Source of the DNA: Paenibacillus_F sp047238265
Lineage (GTDB): Bacteria > Bacillota > Bacilli > Paenibacillales > NBRC-103111
Reading direction: 5' to 3'
DNA length: 64,000 nt
Assembly: GCF_047238265.1 (NCBI RefSeq)
Contig: NZ_JBDFMM010000001.1
Location: 4,588,001 to 4,652,000 of the forward strand
The number at the start of each line of letters is the position of its first letter. Within the stretch, counting starts at the first letter, position 1. This document shows, in pieces, positions 25,304-32,986 of this stretch. Made by a program: the position numbers and the translations under genes. Under the pieces are notes generated by a model, which saw only the letters and a program-made list of their open reading frames with translations, ran no database searches and was not told the origin of the DNA.

Positions 25304-25351
25304 AAAAAAGAACCTTCATCTCCACCAATGGCGGATTTGAAGGTTCTTTTT
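25304..25351 (-). terminator. Intrinsic terminator of pepF
   Basis: Minus-strand stem GAACCTTCA / TGAAGGTTC with U-run TTTTTT. It abuts the point where the chemoreceptor coding sequence breaks off. Confidence 0.85.
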
Positions 25352-25372
25352 GCCGTAAAGACCGGGTTTATC

Positions 25373-27175
25373 TTATTTCACTTTGCTTTCCGTCAGGCGC
25401 ATGAATTCGTTCACGTCTTCGATGACGGTATCGACCGCGCTTTGCCAGAAATCCGGCCGGGTCAGATCGGCGCCGAGGTGCTTTTGGGCCAGCTCTTCCA
25501 CCGTCATGCTGCCGGTATCCCGGAGAAGCGCCGCGTATTTGTCTTCGAACGCGGCTCCTTCTTCAAGCGCACGCGCATAAATGCCCGCGCTGAACAGGAA
25601 GCCGAACGTATACGGGAAGTTGTAGAACGGCACATCCGTTGCGTAGAAGTGCAGTTTCGCCGCCCAGAAATGAGGGTGATAAGCGCTGAGCGAGTCGTTG
25701 AACGCTTCTTTCTGCGCTTGAACCATCAGCTCGCTCAGACGGTCAGGGCTTACGAGTCCTTTGCGGCGCTCGTCATAGAAATTGGTTTCGAAAATAAACC
25801 GCGCGTGAATGTTCATGAAGAACGCGACCGCGCGCTGAATTTTATCTTCGAGCAGGACGATGCGCTCGTCGTCGCTGGATGCCGCTTTTACGGCCGCGTC
25901 GGACACGATCAGCTCCGCGAAGGTGGAAGCGGTCTCCGCCACATTCATGGCGTACTCCTGGGCCAGCGCCGGCATATCGTCCATCAGATACTGATGGAAG
26001 CCGTGGCCGAGCTCGTGAGCGAGCGTGGACAAGTTGTTCAGCGTTCCGCTGTAGGTCATGAAAATACGCGTCTGCTTCGCCAGCGGGAACGACGTACAGA
26101 ATCCTCCCGGACGTTTGCCTGCACGGTCTTCCGCTTCGATCCAGCGGTTCTCGAACGCTTGCGCGGCATAATCGGCCAGTCTCGGGCTGAAGTCGCGGAA
26201 CTGGTCGACGATCAGCTTGGCGCCTTCATCGTAGCCGACGGTCTTCGTTCCGCCTTCCAGAGGGGCGTCCACATCCGCCCACGCCAGCTTTTCAAGCCCG
26301 AGCAGTTGTGCCTTGCGGTTCAGATAATCGACGAGCACGCCCTTGTTGCGGGTAATGACGTCCCACATTACATCGAGCGTCTGCTTGCTCATGCGGTTAA
26401 TTTCAAGCGGCTCTTTATGTACGGAATCCCAGCCGCGCTGTTTGTAAACCTGCAGCCTGAAGCCGGCGATGTGGTTGAGCGCTTCCGCCGCAAAGTCGGC
26501 CTTCTCCGCCCATGCTTCTTCCCACTGGCCGAAGAGCTCGGTACGCTTCGCAAGATCAGGCGTATGGAGGCGGTTGAAAGCCTGGCCCGCCGACAGCTCC
26601 TGGCGCTCGCCGTTCTCTTCCACCACCATGCGGAACTGGCTCACCGTCGTGTTGTAGAGGTCGTTCCAGCCGTGATAGCCGTCAACCGCCAAGTCGCTGA
26701 TCAGAGCTTCCTGCTCAGGCGGAAGCTTCTCTTTCGCCTGGGTTCTGCGCTCGTTCAGGGAGAACGCGATCTCGCGGAGGCCTTCCTGCTCAAGCAGAGC
26801 GCTCCAGACGTCATCCGGCGTTCCCGTGATAACCGGGTCAAGACGGGTCAAAGATGCCAGGAAATCGGCATAGAGCGTTTTCACTTTACCGCCGAGCTGC
26901 ACGGCTTTCTTGTCCTTCTGATTATCGGCCGCAAGGCAGCCTACGAATGAATCCGCTTCACGGATCCGTTTTAAGATACCCTGATATTGATCTATTAGCG
27001 CTTTAAAGTCAGCCGAATCGCCGGCGGTTTGAGGGGACGACGCTTTCCCGAGACTGGCGCGGAATGCGGCGATATCGCCGTCCAGGTCGTTCAGAAACGA
27101 GGCAAACTGGGGAGATTCGCTGCCGCCCGGAAAAAAAACGTCCAGATCCCAGGTCTGATTCAACGGTGTATGCAT
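25373..27175 (-). CDS. pepF: Oligoendopeptidase F, M3 family
   Basis: A 600-residue cytoplasmic zinc metallopeptidase. LAHELGHGFHQYL is the HExxH zinc site and NVAETASTFAE supplies the third ligand. The C-terminal WAAKLHFYATDVPFYNFPYTFGFLFSAGIY is the M3B substrate-binding block. It degrades oligopeptides of roughly 7 to 17 residues. N-terminus MHTPLNQTWDLDVFFPGG is typical. It is monocistronic, ending in the terminator at 25304. Confidence 0.95.
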   Translation of the reverse strand: MHTPLNQTWDLDVFFPGGSESPQFASFLNDLDGDIAAFRASLGKASSPQTAGDSADFKALIDQYQGILKRIREADSFVGCLAADNQKDKKAVQLGGKVKTLYADFLASLTRLDPVITGTPDDVWSALLEQEGLREIAFSLNERRTQAKEKLPPEQEALISDLAVDGYHGWNDLYNTTVSQFRMVVEENGERQELSAGQAFNRLHTPDLAKRTELFGQWEEAWAEKADFAAEALNHIAGFRLQVYKQRGWDSVHKEPLEINRMSKQTLDVMWDVITRNKGVLVDYLNRKAQLLGLEKLAWADVDAPLEGGTKTVGYDEGAKLIVDQFRDFSPRLADYAAQAFENRWIEAEDRAGKRPGGFCTSFPLAKQTRIFMTYSGTLNNLSTLAHELGHGFHQYLMDDMPALAQEYAMNVAETASTFAELIVSDAAVKAASSDDERIVLLEDKIQRAVAFFMNIHARFIFETNFYDERRKGLVSPDRLSELMVQAQKEAFNDSLSAYHPHFWAAKLHFYATDVPFYNFPYTFGFLFSAGIYARALEEGAAFEDKYAALLRDTGSMTVEELAQKHLGADLTRPDFWQSAVDTVIEDVNEFMRLTESKVK

Positions 27176-27403
27176 GTGTAATCCACCTTTCCGATTAGAG
27201 GGTAAAGAACAAATTGACCTACGGTAACATTAAACCATAATCCACCTTCAAACAAAAGAAGGGTCTTCCGTCTTGTTGTGAGAGGACCCCCGATAGGATA
27301 CAGTAAAGAGGAGGGACCGTTTATTCACCCAATTGCTTCTTCTTAAGAAATATGCTATCAATAGATAAAAAGAACCATTTTTCCCGAAGAAAGGATAGGT
27401 CTA

Positions 27404-27580
27404 ATGAAACCCCTGAACATTTCTCCGGATACGGCGGTCAAGCTTGCCAAGCACCTGGGCGTACCGCTTGAACACCTGATGCATATGCCTCAGCACATAC
27501 TGCTGCAAAAGCTGGCCGAACTCGCTTCGTCCAAGCCCGATGAGGGCCGCACACCGGATTCCGAAAGTGAAAAGAAGTAA
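27404..27580 (+). CDS. yycC: YycC-like small protein (58 aa)
   Basis: MKPLNISPDTAVKLAKHLGVPLEHLMHMPQHILLQKLAEL is the whole conserved core of the short YycC family (PLxLS.eTA..La..L.vP.e.lmhMPqHIL). A charged tail ends it at 58 residues. AGGATAGG precedes the ATG. The function is unknown. It abuts the next gene by one base, so the two are one transcript. Confidence 0.85.
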   Translation: MKPLNISPDTAVKLAKHLGVPLEHLMHMPQHILLQKLAELASSKPDEGRTPDSESEKK

Positions 27581-27581
27581 A

Positions 27582-27821
27582 ATGATGCTTCCTTTTAGTC
27601 ATACATGGCCTTATGAAACCGTTTTGAAAGATATTTATGTAGCCGAATGCCCGTTCTGCAGCCAATCTAACGTTCTCCTGCCTCTAAGGACTAAAGACTT
27701 ACTTCCTATTCATGAAGGCAAGAAAAAACTTCTCGTGTTTCCCTGCTGCCGTGAGAAAGTGACGCTGGTGGATACGGACACGGATTATTTGCTCGCGGAC
27801 AGGCCTTTCAGAAAACGGTAA
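27582..27821 (+). CDS. Small protein with zinc-ribbon-like cysteines (79 aa)
   Basis: MMLPFSHTWPYETVLKDIYV, then ECPFCSQSNVLLPL and LLVFPCCREKVTLVDTD. The CxxC and CC pairs form a probable zinc-binding site. I recall similar Bacillus/Paenibacillus small proteins but cannot name the family. It starts one base after the yycC stop (TAAAATGATG), implying coupled translation; either of two adjacent ATGs may serve. Convincing as a gene from codon use and Cys pattern. Confidence 0.75.
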   Translation: MMLPFSHTWPYETVLKDIYVAECPFCSQSNVLLPLRTKDLLPIHEGKKKLLVFPCCREKVTLVDTDTDYLLADRPFRKR

Positions 27822-27859
27822 GACGAGCCATCCATTGCAATAACGAGGAGTGGTTCCGC

Positions 27860-28975
27860 TTGAGTGAATATCTGGTTGCCCTCACCATTGCTTGTACCCT
27901 GGTCACCCTCAGCTATCTGGCGCTGAAAATACAGCGCATGCATTTTTTTGAAAATTATGAAAAAATAGCTTCACCTGTCCTGACCGGCCTGGCGTGCATT
28001 CTGCTGATGCAGCAGCCGCTCTCGCTGGACACGGGTGCCGTAGACCTGCGCTACCTTCCGGTCGTTATGGCGGGACTGCGCTACGGGCTCGGCAACGCCC
28101 TGTTCTCCACCCTGCTCCCCACACTCTACTGTTTCCTGACGGCGGAGGATTCCATGTGGGTGATGCAGACACTGCAAAGTCTGATTATCCCGGCTGTTCT
28201 CAGTTCGGGTTTTCATCGTTCCGAATTCAGAACCGGCAGCAGGCCGATTCCGATCCGGGCCGGTTTGAAAATCAGCGTGCTCCTGTTCCTGACCCAGGTC
28301 GTCATCTACGCGGCCGTGCATACGGGAAGGCATGCGCTGAGCGAATCGTATCCGCTGCTGTTTATGTCCGCGGTGTCGGCTGTCTCCGTCTGCATCCTGA
28401 TCGGCATGAGCAACGACGAGAACGCCAAGTGGCTGACTCAGCGCAAGCTCGAAATGAAGGCAAGCCAGGATCTGCTGACGGGGCTTCCGAACCTGAGGAG
28501 CTTTTTTGAAATAGCGGGTCGTACGCTCGGCTTCCGTGCGGTTTCCATCTTTATGATCGACATCGACAATTTCAAGCAGTATAACGACTGCTGGGGTCAC
28601 CTGCACGGGGATCAGCTTCTCCGGGAAACGGGACGCCTTCTGAAGAACGAGCTCGCGGAGCATGATTATATCGCCCGTTACGGAGGCGAAGAATTTATCC
28701 TCATGAGCACGGAAACCGATCCCGTCAAGCTCCGGGCGTACGCCGAACAGATCCGGCTGGCCGTTGCCGCATATCCGTTCGAACATGCCGAGACTACGCC
28801 TGTCACCGTCTCGATCGGCATATCCGCGGCCGCGGATGCCGCCACCGATTTGCAGCTGCTGATCGACGAAGCGGACCGCGCCCTGTATATTTCCAAAAAT
28901 ACGGGCAAGAACCGGATCACCCTGTGCACCGAATCTCCGGAGCATTCGCTCCTGGAACAGCAAAACGCTTATTGA
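27860..28975 (+). CDS. Membrane diguanylate cyclase (GGDEF) with 5TM sensor
   Basis: 371 residues. The first 190 hold about five to six membrane segments, with a 5TMR-LYT-like sensor pattern (VDLRYLPVVMAGLRYGLGNAL). From about residue 205 is a GGDEF domain: DLLTGLPNLRSFFE, IDIDNFKQYNDCWGH, and RYGGEEFIL, an active GGEEF. It would make cyclic di-GMP from GTP. The inhibitory RxxD site expected five residues before GGEEF reads AEHD, so product inhibition is probably absent. The TTG start at 27860 follows GAGGAG by nine bases. A PilZ receptor lies 2.3 kb downstream. Confidence 0.92.
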   Translation: MSEYLVALTIACTLVTLSYLALKIQRMHFFENYEKIASPVLTGLACILLMQQPLSLDTGAVDLRYLPVVMAGLRYGLGNALFSTLLPTLYCFLTAEDSMWVMQTLQSLIIPAVLSSGFHRSEFRTGSRPIPIRAGLKISVLLFLTQVVIYAAVHTGRHALSESYPLLFMSAVSAVSVCILIGMSNDENAKWLTQRKLEMKASQDLLTGLPNLRSFFEIAGRTLGFRAVSIFMIDIDNFKQYNDCWGHLHGDQLLRETGRLLKNELAEHDYIARYGGEEFILMSTETDPVKLRAYAEQIRLAVAAYPFEHAETTPVTVSIGISAAADAATDLQLLIDEADRALYISKNTGKNRITLCTESPEHSLLEQQNAY

Positions 28976-29018
28976 AGTACCATGCGGAAAAGAGCATGCG
29001 TGTTTCAATAAGCGTTTT
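28962..29018. terminator. Long hairpin overlapping the GGDEF stop
   Basis: Perfect 15-bp arms AAAACGCTTATTGAA / TTCAATAAGCGTTTT enclose a second small stem (CATGC/GCATG). The TGA stop of the GGDEF gene lies inside the left arm. It separates convergent genes and may serve both. Confidence 0.65.
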
Positions 29019-29071
29019 GAAATTTTCGGGGGAATCAAGACCATACTCCTGCCGGAAACGGATTCCTCCCT

Positions 29072-29458
29072 TTATTCCTGATTCACGAAATGGTAGGCCG
29101 GCGCCTGCAGCCTCGCAAGCAGAATCCCCGCCAAATCATCGGGAAGGCCGATTTCACGGGCAGCCTCACGCATACAGAACAGCCAGGCATCCGCCCTCTC
29201 TATCGTAACGGGAAAAGGCATATGGCGCGCACGCATCATCGGATGTCCGTGCTCCATCGTGTAAAGCATGGGTCCGCCGAAAAATTGGGTCAGAAACTGA
29301 ATCTGTTTCTCCATAACCGGACGGATATCCTCCGGAAACAGAGGGCCGAGAAGCGGATTCTCCTGAACCTTCGGATAGAAGGCTTCCACCAGCCTGCGCA
29401 GGACAGGCTCCCCGCCCATACGCTCGTAAAGCGTTGTCGTTGAATCATCGATATTCAT
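29072..29458 (-). CDS. Group II truncated hemoglobin (YjbI-like)
   Basis: 128 residues with the 2-on-2 globin pattern: TLYERMGGEPVLRRLVEAFY, FFGGPMLYTMEHGHPMMRARHMPF (proximal His in RARHMPF) and ADAWLFCMREA. Group II (TrHbO) proteins bind oxygen and may act in peroxide or redox chemistry. I start at MNIDD (29458), where AAGGAT lies nine bases upstream. The usual yjbH partner is not next to it. Confidence 0.92.
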   Translation of the reverse strand: MNIDDSTTTLYERMGGEPVLRRLVEAFYPKVQENPLLGPLFPEDIRPVMEKQIQFLTQFFGGPMLYTMEHGHPMMRARHMPFPVTIERADAWLFCMREAAREIGLPDDLAGILLARLQAPAYHFVNQE

Positions 29459-29540
29459 GCTGCGGTCATCCTTTAGCAACTATTATCGTCGGCGCCGAAC
29501 AACCTGCGGATACTGCACTGAACAGACCTGACTGCCCGGC

Positions 29541-29639
29541 TCAATATCCTTCCAGATCGTCCTCCGCCGCATTTATAAGGGCTTCCCTTATCACGTAAAC
29601 AAAAAAGCATACCAACAGTCCAGAAATTACTCCAGCCAT
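29541..29639 (-). CDS. Small membrane protein candidate (32 aa)
   Basis: MAGVISGLLVCFFVYVIREA plus a short acidic tail; one membrane helix. GGGAG precedes the ATG by eight bases, and an extended minus-10 (TGG TACAAT) lies about 55 bases upstream on the same strand. I do not recognise it. The start signals make it plausible but the frame is very short. Confidence 0.45.
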   Translation of the reverse strand: MAGVISGLLVCFFVYVIREALINAAEDDLEGY

Positions 29640-29800
29640 AAGTTTCACTCCCACGGTTACAGGATGAAAAACCAGGTTTAGTACCATTGTACCATACTTA
29701 AGTTCAACTTCCAGTGTTTTCGAAAACAAAGTATACGCTTACAAAAAGCATGTTTGCCTCCCGCCGCTCATATACGTTAGGGAGGAGGTGTACAAACCCC

Positions 29801-31027
29801 ATGTCAAGGCGTTCCGTCTTTACCCTTATTCCTTTGTGTGTACTGATCATCGGCATCGCCGCGCTTATGGTTGCCTACCCCCGCGAAAGTCTTGCGGCAG
29901 CGGTTCACGGCGTCGCCATCTGGTGGGACGTGCTCTTCCCGGCCTTGTTCCCTTTCTTCGTTATTTCCGAGGTGCTTCTCGGATTCGGAATCGTCCATTT
30001 CTTCGGAATGATTTTCGATCCCATGATGCGTCCCGTTTTTCGTATACCCGGAATCGGCGGATTCGTTATGGCCATGGGCTTTGCCTCCGGCTATCCGGTC
30101 GGAGCGAAGCTGACTTCGCAGCTATGGAAAGACAGGCTCGTCAACCGGGAGGAAGGCGAGCGCCTTGTCGCTTTCACGACAAGCTCCGATCCCATCTTCC
30201 TCATCGGGGCCGTCTGCGTCGGCTTCTTCCATGACGCTTCCCTTGCCGCCGTGCTTGCGGCCGCCCATTACGGGAGCGCCCTGCTGGTCGGCTTTCTCAT
30301 GCGCTTCCATGGAAGAGGTGCGCCTTCGACGCCCGCTCCCCGAGCCGCCGCAGACCGTCGTTCGTCCGTCTGGACCCGTGCGTTCAAAGCGATGCACAAA
30401 GCACGGCTGGAGGACGGGCGGCCCTTCGGCACTTTGCTGGCCCAAGGGGTCCGGAATTCGCTGAACCTGATCTTCCTGCTGGGCAGCCTCGTCGTTTTTT
30501 TCTCCGTCGTGCTTGAAATGCTTACCCTTAGCGGCGTCATTCAGATGCTCTCCGGGCTGCTGCGCATGTTCCTGAGCGTGCTTCAGCTCCCTCCGGCTCT
30601 CTCGGATGCGCTGATCGGGGGCACCTTCGAAGTAACATTAGGCGCCAAAGCGGCCGGGGGCATGGATGATTCGACCCTGCTCGTATTCAAGACTGCCGCA
30701 GCCGCCTTCATTCTTTCCTGGGGAGGGCTATCCGTTCATGCCCAGATCGTAAGCGTCCTGAGCGAGACGAACATGCGTTACGCGCCATTTCTGACAGCCC
30801 GCATTCTGCATAGTTTACTTGCCGTGCTGCTCGTGTTCGTGCTCTGGAAACCGATGCGGCCGATCGGAGTTCTTCTGGAGAACACCCTGCCTGCCGGAAC
30901 ATTCGGAATGGGCGGCGGCAGCGGATGGCTGGCTCTTTTTCCTCTCGCGTTCGTGGTCTTCGCCGGTTCCCTGCTTATTTTATTCTCGCTTCGCCTCCTT
31001 CACTCCTTCCTGAAACGACCCGTTTGA
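29801..31027 (+). CDS. ylbJ: Sporulation integral membrane protein YlbJ
   Basis: 408 residues with about eight membrane helices and two Gate-like (nucleoside-recognition) halves. Marks are WWDVLFPALFPFFVISEVLLGFG, GFASGYPVGAKLTSQLW, TTSSDPIFLIGAVCVGFF and a matching second half GGTFEVTLGAKAAGG, SWGGLSVHAQ. YlbJ is needed for cortex formation in B. subtilis and is made in the mother cell under sigma-E. The ATG at 29801 follows AGGAGGTG by ten bases. A CATATACG sequence at 29769 is a weak sigma-E minus-10 match. Confidence 0.92.
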   Translation: MSRRSVFTLIPLCVLIIGIAALMVAYPRESLAAAVHGVAIWWDVLFPALFPFFVISEVLLGFGIVHFFGMIFDPMMRPVFRIPGIGGFVMAMGFASGYPVGAKLTSQLWKDRLVNREEGERLVAFTTSSDPIFLIGAVCVGFFHDASLAAVLAAAHYGSALLVGFLMRFHGRGAPSTPAPRAAADRRSSVWTRAFKAMHKARLEDGRPFGTLLAQGVRNSLNLIFLLGSLVVFFSVVLEMLTLSGVIQMLSGLLRMFLSVLQLPPALSDALIGGTFEVTLGAKAAGGMDDSTLLVFKTAAAAFILSWGGLSVHAQIVSVLSETNMRYAPFLTARILHSLLAVLLVFVLWKPMRPIGVLLENTLPAGTFGMGGGSGWLALFPLAFVVFAGSLLILFSLRLLHSFLKRPV

Positions 31028-31270
31028 AAGAATATTCTGTCAATTCATCCTATGAATCGGCCTTGCAAAAAGTGACCCTCCGCCCAGGCTCCGGCAGCCT
31101 CTTCGTATCTTAAAACACCTCACCCGCGGCACGGAAAATGGCGATTTACGGGCTTTCGGGCAAATAAGCATTCCCGTTCCTGCTTTTTCCGTTAAAGCTT
31201 TACAGGGTCTAAGCATTGTGTTATCGGCCGTAATTGATTATTATGAGAAAAGAAGGTTCGTTATGAATGA

Positions 31271-31993
31271 GTGTACCTAATCTGGATGCCGCCGCATGGA
31301 ACCATGGTGATAATGATGAATTGGACGTATGCGCTGACCCAACATATTCTCGTGCCGAAAACGGAATGCAAGCTGATCATTGTCGGAGAAAACGCCGATG
31401 GTCAGCCCTTTTGCTTGGAAACCCGCGTGTTTTTGCGGGAGGCCGGCTTGGACTTTTTTTCGGTACATGTATATTTTGATCTCGCCAATCCGCTTGATAA
31501 GCTGGAGCAGATTTCTTTTATCGAATTCTCTTTCCAGGATCAGGGGATCAACTATTATTCTTTTGTCGATCTTGTACAGCTTGACCCGGGAGTCTCCTCC
31601 TGCGTGCTGAAACTCGTCTCTCCGCAGGAGCTGTACTCCTATCAGAACCGCAGGCACTGCAGGAAGCCCCTGCCTCCGCACACGACCGCCACATGCCGCG
31701 TGATCGGAGCCCGGCAGCGTTCCGCCGGGGAAACGCAGGCCTTTAAGGGGCAGCTTCTGGAAATCAGCCGGAGCGGCACTTCTATGATCACTCCGTACAA
31801 GATGACCGAATCTCTGATGTTGGAATTATCCTTCCATTTGCCTGAAGTTGAAGCTCCGCTTCTCCTGACAGGCGAAGTTCGTAGCAGCACGCCCTTCAGC
31901 AGCGATTCTTATCGCGTCGGCATTGAATTTCATGACGTTCCGCTTTCGTCATTGAATCTCATTGATACCTATTGCGAACAAACATCTTCTTAG
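31271..31993 (+). CDS. PilZ-domain protein, probable cyclic di-GMP receptor
   Basis: 240 residues from a GTG at 31271, but ATG codons at 31313/31316 are at least as likely as starts; no site stands out. The C-terminal half is a PilZ domain: NRRHCRKPL carries the RxxxR motif and LEISRSGTSM the (D/N)xSxxG motif, here with Glu first. The N-terminal half resembles no domain I know, though a YcgR-like flagellar brake layout is possible. It is 11 bases before nadK in the same direction. Confidence 0.75.
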   Translation: MYLIWMPPHGTMVIMMNWTYALTQHILVPKTECKLIIVGENADGQPFCLETRVFLREAGLDFFSVHVYFDLANPLDKLEQISFIEFSFQDQGINYYSFVDLVQLDPGVSSCVLKLVSPQELYSYQNRRHCRKPLPPHTTATCRVIGARQRSAGETQAFKGQLLEISRSGTSMITPYKMTESLMLELSFHLPEVEAPLLLTGEVRSSTPFSSDSYRVGIEFHDVPLSSLNLIDTYCEQTSS

Positions 31994-32004
31994 GAGGAAC
32001 CGTG

Positions 32005-32817
32005 TTGAAATATTTTTTAGTGCAGCGTCAGGATGATGTATCCGCCGGTCTGGCCCGCCGTTTTCACGAACTGGCCGGGCAATACGGCATGGAGCTCGAC
32101 GAGCAGGAACCCGAGGTTGTTGTATCCATAGGCGGGGACGGCACGATGCTGATCGCCTTCCATCAATTTGTGGATAAACTGGACCGTATTTCTTTTGTGG
32201 GCATTCATACCGGGCATCTCGGTTTCTTTGCCGACTGGAAACCCGATCAGCTCGATTACCTGGTAGAGCTTATGCACAACGGAGAAATCAATCAGGACTT
32301 GCGCATTGTTCAATACCCTATTCTTGAAATTGAAATTCATTCTTCTCAAGGTGTCGAGCAGCGTCTGGCCTTAAATGAATTCACGTTAAAAGGCATCGAG
32401 AACACGCTCGTCGCCCAGGTCGACATCAACGACGAAATGTTCGAGATGTTCCGCGGAGACGGCATCTGCGTGTCCACTCCGTCGGGCAGCACCGCCTATA
32501 ACAAAAGTCTGGGCGGCGCCATCGTGCATCCGTCTCTGGCCGCGATTCAGATAGCAGAGATTGCATCCATCAACAATCGCGTCTACCGAACGCTCGGATC
32601 GCCGATGCTGCTTCCGATGCATCACCACTGCGACATTTATCCCAAATCGAAGCACCCGGTTTACCTGGCGTTCGATTACCAGTATGTGCAGCGCAGCGAT
32701 GTGGAATCGATCCGGTGCCGGGTAAGTCCGAATTTGAAGGTGAAATTCGCCCGCTACCGCCCGTTCCCGTTCTGGAACCGGGTCCGCGAAGCGTTTATCG
32801 GCCAAGAATTTCAGTAA
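32005..32817 (+). CDS. nadK: NAD kinase
   Basis: 270 residues. VVSIGGDGTMLIAFHQF contains the GGDGT motif, FVGIHTGHLGFFADW and FRGDGICVSTPSGSTAYNKSLGGAI are the other NAD-kinase blocks, and the C-terminus RPFPFWNRVREAFIG matches B. subtilis NadF. It makes NADP from NAD and ATP. The TTG start at 32005 is seven bases after AGGAGG and gives MKYFLVQ, aligning with known starts. Strong terminator follows. Confidence 0.95.
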   Translation: MKYFLVQRQDDVSAGLARRFHELAGQYGMELDEQEPEVVVSIGGDGTMLIAFHQFVDKLDRISFVGIHTGHLGFFADWKPDQLDYLVELMHNGEINQDLRIVQYPILEIEIHSSQGVEQRLALNEFTLKGIENTLVAQVDINDEMFEMFRGDGICVSTPSGSTAYNKSLGGAIVHPSLAAIQIAEIASINNRVYRTLGSPMLLPMHHHCDIYPKSKHPVYLAFDYQYVQRSDVESIRCRVSPNLKVKFARYRPFPFWNRVREAFIGQEFQ

Positions 32818-32854
32818 AGCTCTGACGGGCGCCTTGGGGCCCGTGTAATAACGA

Positions 32855-32900
32855 ACGGGACGTTCCGGCAAGCTTAAGCTGCCGGGACGTCCCGTTTTTT
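32855..32900 (+). terminator. Intrinsic terminator of nadK
   Basis: Long stem ACGGGACGTTCCGGCA / TGCCGGGACGTCCCGT followed by TTTTTT. Confidence 0.93.
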
Positions 32901-32906
32901 GTGTTG

Positions 32907-32976
32907 GGTTTACGGTTTACGGTTTACGGTTTACGGTTTACGGTTTACGGTTTACGGTTTACGGTTTACGGTTTAC
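32907..32976 (+). repeat. Heptanucleotide array (GGTTTAC)10, copy 2
   Basis: Ten perfect units of GGTTTAC in 70 bases, starting six bases after the nadK terminator and ending ten bases before the stop of the convergent MutS2-like gene. Same orientation as the arrays at 14544 and 54905. Confidence 0.98.
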
Positions 32977-32986
32977 GCACTTGCCC

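Noticed and set aside
24416..26950. A single 860-residue chemoreceptor-like protein
   Set aside because: Only the part up to about 25303 resembles a receptor; the rest is the exact antisense of pepF, which is a well-supported gene.
32907..32976. CRISPR array
   Set aside because: The heptamer units are directly adjacent, with no spacers; the same holds for the other two arrays, and no cas genes are present.
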